Shown: piece after piece, positions 1 to 6,085 of the stretch | Layout: every line of letters begins with the position of its first letter | How positions within the stretch are numbered: position 1 is the first letter of the stretch | NCBI GenBank assembly: GCA_003524435.1 | Contig: DQHP01000148.1 | Coordinates: forward strand, 1-11,204 | Length of the DNA stretch: 11,204 nt | Direction of reading: 5' to 3' | From: Microbacterium sp. | GTDB taxonomy: Bacteria; Actinomycetota; Actinomycetes; Actinomycetales; Microbacteriaceae | Notes under the pieces: generated by a model | Databases searched by the model: none | Seen by the model: only the letters and a program-made list of their open reading frames with translations | Told to the model about the DNA's origin: nothing | Program-made: the position numbers and the translations under genes

Positions 1-77
1 GTGGGATTCGAACCCACGAGACATTTCTGCCCACTGGTTTTCAAGACCAGCTCCATCGGCCGCTCGGACAACCCTCC
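1..77 (-). tRNA. tRNA-Ser(UGA), 3' end cut by window edge
   Basis: Read on the minus strand from 77, the cloverleaf is clear: acceptor strand GGAGGGT, a D arm (TCC...GGA), an anticodon stem CTGGT/ACCAG enclosing the loop CTTGAAA, a class II long variable arm (GGCA-GAAA-TGTC pairing), and a T arm GTGGG-TTCGAAT-CCCAC. The anticodon is TGA at 41-43, which reads UCN serine codons. The long variable arm is the hallmark recognised by seryl-tRNA synthetase. The 3' acceptor strand and discriminator lie outside the window. It lies downstream of serS and the HAD gene on the same strand, 43 bp after the HAD stop codon. Confidence 0.96.
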
Positions 78-87
78 TCGACAGACG

Positions 88-93
88 AATCTA
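88..93 (-). promoter_or_regulatory. possible -10 element of the tRNA-Ser
   Basis: On the minus strand a TAGATT hexamer lies 10 nt before the first base of the tRNA. This is a reasonable distance for a -10 box that starts a short 5' leader. No convincing -35 hexamer is visible, so the tRNA could instead be read through from the serS-HAD transcript. Confidence 0.3.
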
Positions 94-120
94 TCGAACA
101 GTGCACGAGTCTAGCTGGTT

Positions 121-951
121 TCATTGTCCCGTCTGCACCTGAGGGACCGCTGGATAACTCGTTAGCGTGTCCAGTGCGAGCGCCAGACCGCCATCTGCCA
201 CATCGGCAGTGACCTCCCCTGCGGCATTTTTCACGTCATCCGGCGCCTGGCCCATCGCCACGGCACGCCCACCCGCGCCGAGCGCCCAGGCGAACATTCC
301 GACATCGTTTCGTCCGTCACCGGCGACAAAGACCTGATCAGTTTCGATACCGAGTTCTGCATGTACGCGCGCCAGTGCAGTGCCCTTGTCAACGCCGTGT
401 GGGGCGATATCAAGCCATGCGGTCCAGCCAATCGCGTACGAGACCTCGTTGAGACCGGCATCGACTACCAGGCGGTGGAAGTCGTCTTCGTCATGATCTG
501 GCGAGACCACCACAACGCGTGAAACCGGGTGCGAACCGAGCTCTGCGAGCGTTACTTGCCGGCCGCCCTGTAGTGACCAGTCATCGACCTCTCCGGTGAA
601 AAGTCGCTGACCGGTGTCGAGCTCGACCATGTAATGCGCCTCTGGCAGTCGCTCTGTGAGCAACGCAAGCACCGCGCTCGGATCGAAAAGCTCAACGTTC
701 CAGCGTTCCCACGCATCGCCGACCCGGCGCATGGTGACGGCGCCGTTCGAACACACAACGAATTCGGGGGTGAGTTCTAGCTCATCGACCCAGCGTTCGG
801 TCGCCATCCAGCTGCGTCCGGTCGCGATGGTCACGAAGTGCCCGGCATCGCGCACCCGTGCGACTGCCTCCGGCACGCCGGGGCTCATCGTCTCGTCTTG
901 CAGGATGATGGTTCCGTCAACATCGAGGCCGACGAGCCAGCGAGCGGTCAC
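121..951 (-). CDS. HAD superfamily (Cof-type, subclass IIB) phosphatase
   Basis: This 276-residue cytosolic protein has all four HAD motifs. Motif I is DVDGT with nucleophile D10 and acid/base D12. Motif II is the threonine of TIATGR near residue 44. The motif III lysine is K189 in GVDKGTAL, and motif IV is GDGRND at 211-216. The inserted cap between about 85 and 185 and the KG(T/V)AL signature place it in the Cof/YbiV type, which dephosphorylates small phosphorylated metabolites such as sugar phosphates or flavin and pyridoxal precursors. The substrate cannot be read from the sequence. The start is GTG at 951: AAGGA at 958-962 sits 6 nt upstream, inside the end of serS, and the start overlaps the serS stop codon as GTGA. 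It is therefore very likely translationally coupled to serS. The length is normal for the family. Confidence 0.93.
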   Translation of the reverse strand: MTARWLVGLDVDGTIILQDETMSPGVPEAVARVRDAGHFVTIATGRSWMATERWVDELELTPEFVVCSNGAVTMRRVGDAWERWNVELFDPSAVLALLTERLPEAHYMVELDTGQRLFTGEVDDWSLQGGRQVTLAELGSHPVSRVVVVSPDHDEDDFHRLVVDAGLNEVSYAIGWTAWLDIAPHGVDKGTALARVHAELGIETDQVFVAGDGRNDVGMFAWALGAGGRAVAMGQAPDDVKNAAGEVTADVADGGLALALDTLTSYPAVPQVQTGQ

Positions 952-2321
952 TTTTGGTCCTTCACTTCGACGGTCTCGGCAAGCGGGCGCGCTCCCTGAG
1001 CCTGCGATTTTGCGCGCGGGGCCTTCGGCTCCAGCACTTCGAGCCCGCCCAGATACGGCCGCAGTGCCTCAGGCACGAGCACTGAACCATCGGGCTGCTG
1101 GTGCGTTTCGAGCAGCGCGACGATCCAGCGGGTGGTAGCGAGAGTCCCGTTGAGCGTCGCGACGGGCTGCGTCTTTGCCTGCGGTGCTGCGCCATCCTCA
1201 GCATCTGGACGGAAGCGCACATCAAGTCGGCGCGCTTGGTACGTCGTGCAGTTCGATGTCGAGGTGAGCTCGCGGAATGCACCCTGCGTCGGCACCCAGG
1301 CTTCGATGTCGTACTTACGTGCTGCGCTCGAGCCGAGATCCCCCGCGGCGACGTCGATCACGCGGTACGAGAGGCCGAGCGAGGTCAACATCTCTTCCTG
1401 CAGCGCGACGAGGCGCAGGTGCTCTGCCTCAGCATCCTCGGGATTCGTGTAGACGAACATTTCGAGCTTGTTGAACTGGTGCACGCGGATGATGCCACGA
1501 GTGTCTTTTCCGTGCGATCCGGCCTCGCGGCGATAGCACGTCGACCACCCGGCGTAGCGCAGGGCGCCATCGGCGAGGTCGACGATCTCGTCCTTGTGGT
1601 AGCCGGCGAGTGCGACCTCGCTCGTGCCCACCAGGTACAGGTCATCGTCCTTATCGAGGTGGTAAACCTCGTCGGCGTGCTCGCCGAGGAATCCGGTGCC
1701 CTGCATAATTTCCGGGCGCACGAGCGTCGGTGTGATCATCGGCTCGAAGCCGTTCTGCAGCGCCTTATCAAGCGCCATGTTCATCAGCGCGATCTCAAGG
1801 CGCGCACCGATTCCCTTAAGGAAGTAGAACCGCGCTCCCGATACTTTCGCGCCGCGCTCCATGTCGATCGCGCCGAGAATCTCACCGATCGCTAGGTGAT
1901 CGCGTGGGCCCTCAGGGAAGGATGCGGGGTCGAAGCTGGGCTCTTCGCCGACGCGGCGAAGCTCGACAAAGTTCTCCTCGCCACCGGCCGGGACGCCATC
2001 GATCACAATGTTCTCGATGCGCGCAAGAGCGGATGCCACGGCATCCGCCGCTTCGCTCGCTGTCTGCTGGGCCTGCTTGACGCGCTCGGCAAGGTTTTTC
2101 ACCTGGGCGACCAGTGCGGCCTTTTCTTCTTTGGGCGCTTTCGCCACCTGCTTGCCGAACGCATTCTGTTCGGCACGCAGTTCTTCGAATGAGGCAAGCG
2201 CGGCGCGACGCGATCGGTCAGCATCAATCGCGGTGTCAACGGTGGCAATATCGTTGCCACGGGCCGCCTGCGAACGGCGGATAAGCTCAGGCTGGTCGCG
2301 GAGAAGAGCAAGGTCAATCAT
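948..2321 (-). CDS. serS: seryl-tRNA synthetase (serine--tRNA ligase)
   Basis: This class II aminoacyl-tRNA synthetase attaches serine to tRNA-Ser (and to tRNA-Sec where present) in the cytosol. The 457-residue protein starts with the characteristic MIDLALLR segment. A long antiparallel coiled-coil arm follows at about 30-105, which in this family grips the long variable arm of tRNA-Ser. The catalytic core has VGTSEVALA at 231-239, motif 2 around YRREAGSHGKDTRG at 263-276, the serine-pocket segment ELTSTSNC at 351-358, and motif 3 around NGTLATTRWIVALLE at 391-405. The tail beyond LGGLEVLEP (about residues 433-457) is an extra, Ala/Lys/Glu-rich stretch; typical actinobacterial enzymes stop near 420-430. 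ATG 2321 is chosen because it gives the conserved N-terminus and lies 6 nt after a -10-like TAGACT, suggesting a leaderless mRNA. It heads a serS-HAD operon and is divergent from the lipid kinase. Confidence 0.98.
   Translation of the reverse strand: MIDLALLRDQPELIRRSQAARGNDIATVDTAIDADRSRRAALASFEELRAEQNAFGKQVAKAPKEEKAALVAQVKNLAERVKQAQQTASEAADAVASALARIENIVIDGVPAGGEENFVELRRVGEEPSFDPASFPEGPRDHLAIGEILGAIDMERGAKVSGARFYFLKGIGARLEIALMNMALDKALQNGFEPMITPTLVRPEIMQGTGFLGEHADEVYHLDKDDDLYLVGTSEVALAGYHKDEIVDLADGALRYAGWSTCYRREAGSHGKDTRGIIRVHQFNKLEMFVYTNPEDAEAEHLRLVALQEEMLTSLGLSYRVIDVAAGDLGSSAARKYDIEAWVPTQGAFRELTSTSNCTTYQARRLDVRFRPDAEDGAAPQAKTQPVATLNGTLATTRWIVALLETHQQPDGSVLVPEALRPYLGGLEVLEPKAPRAKSQAQGARPLAETVEVKDQK
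2029..2048. repeat. perfect inverted repeat inside serS
   Basis: GCGGATGCC and GGCATCCGC form 9-bp perfect arms separated by AC. It lies in the codons for the Ala-rich end of the coiled-coil arm (ADAVASA), so the symmetry may simply come from codon choice for Ala, Asp and Ser. It could form a tight hairpin in serS mRNA. No function is claimed. Confidence 0.6.
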
Positions 2322-2327
2322 TCATCA

Positions 2328-2333
2328 AGTCTA
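2328..2333 (-). promoter_or_regulatory. -10 element of a leaderless serS promoter
   Basis: On the minus strand TAGACT fits TANNNT and is followed by exactly 6 nt (TGATGA) before the serS ATG. That spacing puts the expected transcription start at or next to the A of the ATG, the arrangement of leaderless genes common in actinobacteria. No Shine-Dalgarno precedes the ATG. A -35 hexamer is not obvious. Confidence 0.6.
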
Positions 2334-2334
2334 G

Positions 2335-2351
2335 TTGGCGTGCCACGCCAA
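2335..2351. promoter_or_regulatory. 17-bp perfect palindrome, candidate operator between serS and the lipid kinase
   Basis: TTGGCGTG-C-CACGCCAA has two perfect 8-bp arms about a single central base. It lies in a 58-bp divergent intergenic space, between the serS -10 (2328-2333) and the lipid kinase -10 (2367-2372). It covers or abuts the -35 region of both promoters, where a dimeric regulator could control both genes. I do not recognise it as the site of a known actinobacterial regulator: it does not match the CIRCE, HAIR or LexA sites. If both mRNAs are leaderless it is not transcribed, so a DNA site is more likely than an RNA hairpin. Confidence 0.55.
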
Positions 2352-2366
2352 AGCAGATGTGGGCCG

Positions 2367-2372
2367 TAGAGT
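2367..2372 (+). promoter_or_regulatory. -10 element of a leaderless lipid kinase promoter
   Basis: TAGAGT fits TANNNT and ends 7 nt before ATG 2380, so transcription would begin at the start codon. No Shine-Dalgarno lies between it and the ATG. This supports ATG 2380 over the in-frame codon at 2335, which lies inside the palindrome and upstream of this -10. Confidence 0.55.
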
Positions 2373-2379
2373 GATCGAC

Positions 2380-3378
2380 ATGAGCAAGAGCCCCTTACTG
2401 CACCGTCAGGCCGCTCTCGTTTACAACCCCATCAAGGTCGACGAGAAGCGCCTGCGCGCCTGGGTGCGCGATCTATCGAAAGAAGCAGGGTGGGCACACC
2501 CTGCTTTTTATCCGACGACAATTACGGATGCCGGTCAAACAGTCACTCGCGATGCTCTCGAGCGTGGAGTTGATGTCGTGCTGGTCGCCGGCGGAGACGG
2601 TACTGTTCGCGCGGTCTCCGAGGCAATGGCTGGCACTGACGTCCCGCTCGCAATCGTGCCGAGCGGCACCGGAAATCTCCTCGCCCGCAATCTGAACCTC
2701 CCGTTGCTCGATCCGAAAGCGATGATCCGCGCCGCGCTCGGTGAGTTCCGCCATCCGATCGACATCGGATGGGCGACCCTCACTCGCGCCGACGGCGAAA
2801 CGAGCGAGCATGCGTTCGTCGTGCTGGCTGGGATGGGGCTCGACGCGGACATGATCGCAAACACGCGGTCAGATTTGAAGAAGTCGGTCGGCTGGGTGGC
2901 ATACGTCGACGGCGCCGCACGTTCACTCCCTGGCGCCAAGCCGTTCCGCGTTGTCTATCAGGTCGACGAGTCTCGACTGCATTCCACGAAGGTGCACAGC
3001 GTGCTATTCGCCAACTGCGGCACTCTCCCCGCGGGCATTGCGCTGATCCCCTCCGCGTCGATCGCGGACGGTGAGATGGATGTCGCAATCATTCAGCCCA
3101 CCGGGCCGTGGGGCTGGCTGGGCGTGTGGCGCAAGATCTGGTGGGACAACTCGGTGCTGCGGCGATTCCGCGCCGGACGGCTCGTGCTGCAGCGCCGGGG
3201 GAAAGATGCCTCCGTGCGATACCTGCGCGGACAGACCGTGGAAACAGCAGCCCCCGACCCTACCCCGATCGAGCTCGATGGTGATGAGTTCGGAATGGCG
3301 GTACGCATTCGATGCCGCATCGCCCCTGGTGCGCTCTTATTGGCGCTCCCAGAGGGGCACCGGGTGGATCTGCTCTAA
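2380..3378 (+). CDS. diacylglycerol kinase-family lipid kinase (YegS/BmrU/DgkB type)
   Basis: This 332-residue protein probably phosphorylates a membrane lipid such as diacylglycerol, using ATP at the inner face of the membrane, and so returns it to phospholipid synthesis as phosphatidic acid. From ATG 2380, the catalytic domain begins with LVYNPIK (about 13-19). It contains the nucleotide-binding GGDGT at 71-75 and the PSGTGN loop at 94-99, both diagnostic of this fold. The C-terminal beta domain includes GIALIPSASIADGEMDVAII and, near the end, ELDGDEFG, also typical of the family. No membrane segment is evident. The exact lipid cannot be told from sequence: sphingosine- or sugar-lipid-specific relatives share these motifs. 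It converges on the lipoprotein gene with only 24 bp between stops and no hairpin terminator there. Confidence 0.9.
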   Translation: MSKSPLLHRQAALVYNPIKVDEKRLRAWVRDLSKEAGWAHPAFYPTTITDAGQTVTRDALERGVDVVLVAGGDGTVRAVSEAMAGTDVPLAIVPSGTGNLLARNLNLPLLDPKAMIRAALGEFRHPIDIGWATLTRADGETSEHAFVVLAGMGLDADMIANTRSDLKKSVGWVAYVDGAARSLPGAKPFRVVYQVDESRLHSTKVHSVLFANCGTLPAGIALIPSASIADGEMDVAIIQPTGPWGWLGVWRKIWWDNSVLRRFRAGRLVLQRRGKDASVRYLRGQTVETAAPDPTPIELDGDEFGMAVRIRCRIAPGALLLALPEGHRVDLL

Positions 3379-3402
3379 GTCGATCCGCCCTGAATAGCCC
3401 GC

Positions 3403-4167
3403 TCACCCCTGAAGGACAGGGACGGTGGCGTCGAGGTTGTCACCGACGAGTGTCAGCGTGAAAGCGTCGTCATCTACATCGTCGTCTGTGTTGTCATCCG
3501 CGTCGTTGTCATCGGCATCGTCGTCCAACTCCGCGAAGGAAATGACCGTCGCCCGCGGCGCCATGTCCATCGTGCACACGCGCTCCTCGGTCGCGAAAGT
3601 GACAGTTCCTCCGCCGTCGCCCGCTTCAACACTGTCAACAATTGGCAGACAGGTGGAAGATCCCCACGTCAGCAGCACAAGCGAGTCATCCTCGAACCAC
3701 CCAGCGCTCGGCTTCATATCTGCCGCACCCATCGTCAGCGCGGCGTTGCCATCGAGATCGACGTCGTCAGTGACGTCTCCGAGCGTGACGACGAGCTCAA
3801 CATCCTTGGTCGGATCGACACCCTCGGGGAGAGCTCCCAGACTGGCCCGCGGGGCAATATCGCTGGTGCACGCCTGGTTCTTGTCGCCGGCGTTCAGCTC
3901 AACGGTGACAGTCTGACCGTCGGCGGTTACTGACTCCGTGGTCGGGATACAACTGGAAGACCCCCACGTGACGATCGCAAACATCCGCCCATCGTCGAGC
4001 CAGGTTGCTTCCATGTCGTCTTCCGTATGCGACGCATCCGCACCCTGAGACTGCTCCGGTGCACTCGTCGATGTCGGCGCTCCGGGTGATGATGCGCACC
4101 CCGTCACGAGCAATGCCGTTGCGAAGACGGCCGAAGCGGAAAGTGCGAGTCGAAGCGGCGAAGTCAT
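3403..4167 (-). CDS. secreted lipoprotein of unknown function with two tandem repeats
   Basis: I do not recognise the family. The 254-residue product has a lipoprotein signal: a short basic start, a hydrophobic stretch at about 7-21, and the lipobox LVTGC with lipidated Cys24. A Ser/Thr/Pro-rich linker (25-50) leads to two degenerate repeats at about 55-130 and 156-241. Each has a Trp near its start, then TWGSS(S/T)C(I/L)P, then SV, and ends with C followed by D(I/M)APRA. Cys73/Cys100 and Cys173/Cys198 occupy equivalent places and probably form one disulfide per repeat. Repeat 2 holds an Asp/Asn run (215-234) where repeat 1 has PEGVDPTKDVE-like sequence. The protein is probably anchored on the outer face of the membrane. 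ATG 4167 is supported by a TACTGT box 6 nt upstream. It lies 65 bp downstream of cardiolipin synthase but seems to have its own promoter. Confidence 0.85.
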   Translation of the reverse strand: MTSPLRLALSASAVFATALLVTGCASSPGAPTSTSAPEQSQGADASHTEDDMEATWLDDGRMFAIVTWGSSSCIPTTESVTADGQTVTVELNAGDKNQACTSDIAPRASLGALPEGVDPTKDVELVVTLGDVTDDVDLDGNAALTMGAADMKPSAGWFEDDSLVLLTWGSSTCLPIVDSVEAGDGGGTVTFATEERVCTMDMAPRATVISFAELDDDADDNDADDNTDDDVDDDAFTLTLVGDNLDATVPVLQG

Positions 4168-4173
4168 GACCTC

Positions 4174-4179
4174 ACAGTA
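4174..4179 (-). promoter_or_regulatory. -10 element of a leaderless lipoprotein promoter
   Basis: On the minus strand TACTGT (TANNNT) is followed by 6 nt (GAGGTC) and then ATG 4167. The GAGG in that spacer is only 2 nt from the ATG, too close to act as a normal Shine-Dalgarno, so a leaderless start is favoured. The box lies just downstream of an 8-bp direct repeat at 4201-4221. Confidence 0.5.
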
Positions 4180-4200
4180 GCTCTCGAGTGCCCTCGGTTG

Positions 4201-4221
4201 CTGAGATTAACGTCTGAGATT
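4201..4221. repeat. 8-bp direct repeat upstream of the lipoprotein promoter
   Basis: CTGAGATT occurs at 4201-4208 and again at 4214-4221, a period of 13 bp. On the minus strand the repeat reads AATCTCAG twice and covers about -34 to -54 relative to the lipoprotein ATG. That is directly upstream of where the -35 would be. Such placement is typical of activator or response-regulator binding sites, but chance is possible. Confidence 0.4.
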
Positions 4222-4232
4222 GGTAACGATAC

Positions 4233-5687
4233 TTACTGAAGCGCCGACGTCAGTCGTGCGAGGTTATCGAGCACCGTGGAGCGCAGGGGTTGCTGCAGCC
4301 ACTCCTCCAGTGTGAGTTCGCGACTGAGTGAGCGATACTTATCTTCGACCTCGCGCATCTCGGCAACAAACTCTTCACCGAGCACCAACATCGAGATCTC
4401 AAGGTTCAGACCGAAAGATCGCATGTCCATATTGCTCGAGCCGATGACAGCAACTTCGTCATCAATCGTCAAGCTCTTGGTGTGCAGAATATAGGGCCGC
4501 TGGTACATCCAGATGCGCACGCCAGCTCGCAGCAGCGCCTCGTAGTAACTGCGCTGCGCGTGGTAGACCATCGCCTGGTCGCCCTCTTCAGAGACAAACA
4601 GTTCTACGTGCACACCGCGATCGCATGCCGAGCTCACGGCAAGAAGAAGCGCCTCATCGGGCACGAAGTAAGGGCTGACGATGACAATCTTCTCGCGCGC
4701 GGAATACAACAGCTCAAGGAACAGCCGCAGGTTGTTCTCTACTTCGAAGCCAGGACCGGATGGCACGATCTGACAGTCGAGGTCACCGCTGCCTGTCTCC
4801 GCCTGGGTGATGTCGATCTCACTGAGCACCTCGTCGGTCTCGCTGTACCAGTCGCTTAAGAAGATGGCGTTCACGCTGAGTACGACGGGGCCATCGACGC
4901 GAACCATCAGATCAACCCAGTGCAGCCCGCGCTTGATGTTCTTCGGGAGGTTATATGTCGAATCGGTAATATTCTGCGACCCAAGGAAGGCCACTCGCCC
5001 GTCGACCACCAGGAGCTTTCGGTGGTTGCGAAGGTCGGGCCGTTGCATTCGGCCTCTAAGAGGCTGCATCGGCAGCATCAGGTGCCAGTCTGCGCCCATC
5101 GCGTTGAGGCGTTTAATCGTCTGGCGATAGCGAGGCTTCCAACGGTTCGCCCAGTGATCAAGCAGCACCCGGACCTCGACGTGGCGGGCGGAGACTTCTT
5201 CGAGCGCGCGGAAGAAGTTGTCGGTCGATGCGTCCGACTGCAATATGTAAAACTCCACATGGACGTAGTCTTCCGCCTCGCGAATCGCATCGGCCATCGC
5301 GTCCAACGACTCCTGATAGTCGCTGATCAGATGCGCTCCGTTGTCGCCCGAAATCGGCAGAGCGCCCAGTTTCTGGTTCATCTCGACGATCGGCGGAAAC
5401 CACTGCGGTGCGTCCGGACGCAGTGTTCCGAAATGCAGTTGATCGCTGGTCTCGTTGATGTACGCGTTGATCTGATCCTGTTTGCGGCGACGCGCACGGG
5501 GCAAGCGGGGGTTGCCGATGACCAAGAACAGAAGCACGCCGATGAAGGGAATGAAGAAGACCGCGAGCAACCACGCCATTGCGGCGGTGGGGCGCCGATT
5601 TCGCGGGATGATGATAATCGCCGTGATGCGAATGGCGATGTCGACGACTGTCAGAAATGCCAGAACCCACCATGGCCATGGAATCAT
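4233..5687 (-). CDS. cls: cardiolipin synthase, two-HKD phospholipase D type
   Basis: This membrane enzyme joins phosphatidyl groups to make cardiolipin, by transesterification of two phosphatidylglycerols or with CDP-diacylglycerol. From ATG 5687 it is 484 residues, a normal length. Two N-terminal membrane segments lie at about 7-28 and 37-57, followed by a basic loop (PRARRRKQ). The first HKD motif is HRKLLVVD at 222-229 with GSQN following at 237-240. The second is HTKSLTID at 402-409 with GSSN following at 416-419. Both catalytic motifs are intact. ATG 5687 is preferred over in-frame GTG 5696 because GGGGGTG at 5694-5700 is a good Shine-Dalgarno 6 nt before the ATG and would overlap the GTG. 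The gene follows the small membrane protein after 104 bp and precedes the lipoprotein. With the lipid kinase it forms a loose phospholipid theme. Confidence 0.96.
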   Translation of the reverse strand: MIPWPWWVLAFLTVVDIAIRITAIIIIPRNRRPTAAMAWLLAVFFIPFIGVLLFLVIGNPRLPRARRRKQDQINAYINETSDQLHFGTLRPDAPQWFPPIVEMNQKLGALPISGDNGAHLISDYQESLDAMADAIREAEDYVHVEFYILQSDASTDNFFRALEEVSARHVEVRVLLDHWANRWKPRYRQTIKRLNAMGADWHLMLPMQPLRGRMQRPDLRNHRKLLVVDGRVAFLGSQNITDSTYNLPKNIKRGLHWVDLMVRVDGPVVLSVNAIFLSDWYSETDEVLSEIDITQAETGSGDLDCQIVPSGPGFEVENNLRLFLELLYSAREKIVIVSPYFVPDEALLLAVSSACDRGVHVELFVSEEGDQAMVYHAQRSYYEALLRAGVRIWMYQRPYILHTKSLTIDDEVAVIGSSNMDMRSFGLNLEISMLVLGEEFVAEMREVEDKYRSLSRELTLEEWLQQPLRSTVLDNLARLTSALQ

Positions 5688-5693
5688 TCGTCT

Positions 5694-5700
5694 CACCCCC
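5694..5700 (-). promoter_or_regulatory. ribosome binding site of cardiolipin synthase
   Basis: GGGGGTG on the minus strand lies 6 nt before ATG 5687. It decides the start, since the alternative GTG at 5696 overlaps this very sequence. Confidence 0.7.
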
Positions 5701-5717
5701 GGACGTGCACCGCTAAT

Positions 5718-5738
5718 CAGTCGCCGATGCGGCGTCTG
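5718..5738. repeat. 21-bp imperfect inverted repeat upstream of cardiolipin synthase
   Basis: CAG-T-CGCCG, a 3-nt centre ATG, and CGGCG-T-CTG give 9-bp arms with a single T/T mismatch. It sits 31-51 bp upstream of the cls ATG and just downstream of a TACGCT hexamer (5744-5749, minus strand) that could be the cls -10, so it would overlap the transcription start. It could be an operator or a 5' UTR hairpin. There is no U-run, so an intrinsic terminator for the small membrane protein gene is unlikely. Confidence 0.4.
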
Positions 5739-5743
5739 GACTC

Positions 5744-5749
5744 AGCGTA
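5744..5749 (-). promoter_or_regulatory. possible -10 element of the cardiolipin synthase promoter
   Basis: TACGCT on the minus strand fits TANNNT and would give a leader of about 50 nt carrying the Shine-Dalgarno at 5694-5700. No clear -35 is visible. Read-through from the upstream small gene is equally possible. Confidence 0.3.
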
Positions 5750-5791
5750 GCCCGTGGCCCCGACAGAGTCGGCAGGCGCGGCTCTTACTCG

Positions 5792-5968
5792 TCAGGAAGT
5801 GCGGGGAGGCAACCCGCGCGCAGCGCGCTCTTCGGCCTCGATCTTCGCATGCGCTTTGCGCTCGGTGCGATCCAACCGGATGATCCCACGGAGCACAAAG
5901 AAGAAGATGATGCTCACTGCGATGGTCGGCAGGATAGACCACGCCGCGACGACCCAGAAGCTATCCAT
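5792..5968 (-). CDS. small membrane protein, 58 residues, function unknown
   Basis: The real product begins at ATG 5968 (MDSFWVVAAW), although the open frame extends further upstream. It has one strongly hydrophobic segment at about 5-28, followed by a highly charged helical tail (RLDRTERKAHAKIEAEERAA) and a short RGLPPR end. It is therefore a single-span membrane protein with a basic/acidic cytoplasmic tail. Short proteins of this design recur in Microbacteriaceae as hypothetical proteins; the function is unknown. A TACGAT box lies exactly 6 nt before the ATG with no Shine-Dalgarno, supporting both the start and leaderless transcription. It lies upstream of cardiolipin synthase on the same strand (104-bp gap) and is divergent from the DUF4192 gene. 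Confidence 0.75.
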   Translation of the reverse strand: MDSFWVVAAWSILPTIAVSIIFFFVLRGIIRLDRTERKAHAKIEAEERAARGLPPRTS

Positions 5969-5974
5969 ATCTCT

Positions 5975-5980
5975 ATCGTA
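5975..5980 (-). promoter_or_regulatory. -10 element of a leaderless promoter for the small membrane protein
   Basis: On the minus strand TACGAT, close to the TATAAT consensus, is followed by 6 nt (AGAGAT) and ATG 5968. The spacing matches the serS, lipoprotein and DUF2207 starts in this window. Confidence 0.6.
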
Positions 5981-6085
5981 CGTGGCCTCAGCGCCGTTGG
6001 CCTCCACTCGTCCTGCACATTCGTCGCATCCGGATTTTCCTGTGGAATTCGGTTTTCGAACGCCGAGGACGAGCACACTCTCGGT

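Noticed and set aside
1..77. tRNA-Ser as an attachment site for an integrated element
   Set aside because: No integrase, flanking repeat of the tRNA 3' end or change in gene content is visible; the tRNA 3' end is outside the window.
1101..1895. A 264-codon plus-strand open frame opposite serS
   Set aside because: Antisense shadow of serS with no domain, start signal or promoter of its own.
4920..5750. A 276-codon plus-strand open frame opposite cardiolipin synthase
   Set aside because: Shadow of a well-conserved two-HKD enzyme in GC-rich DNA; its composition looks like out-of-frame translation.
6051..6068. TTCGAAC before the DUF4192 gene as a LexA/SOS box
   Set aside because: Only one half of the actinobacterial site is present; the matching GTTCGA half at the right spacing is missing.
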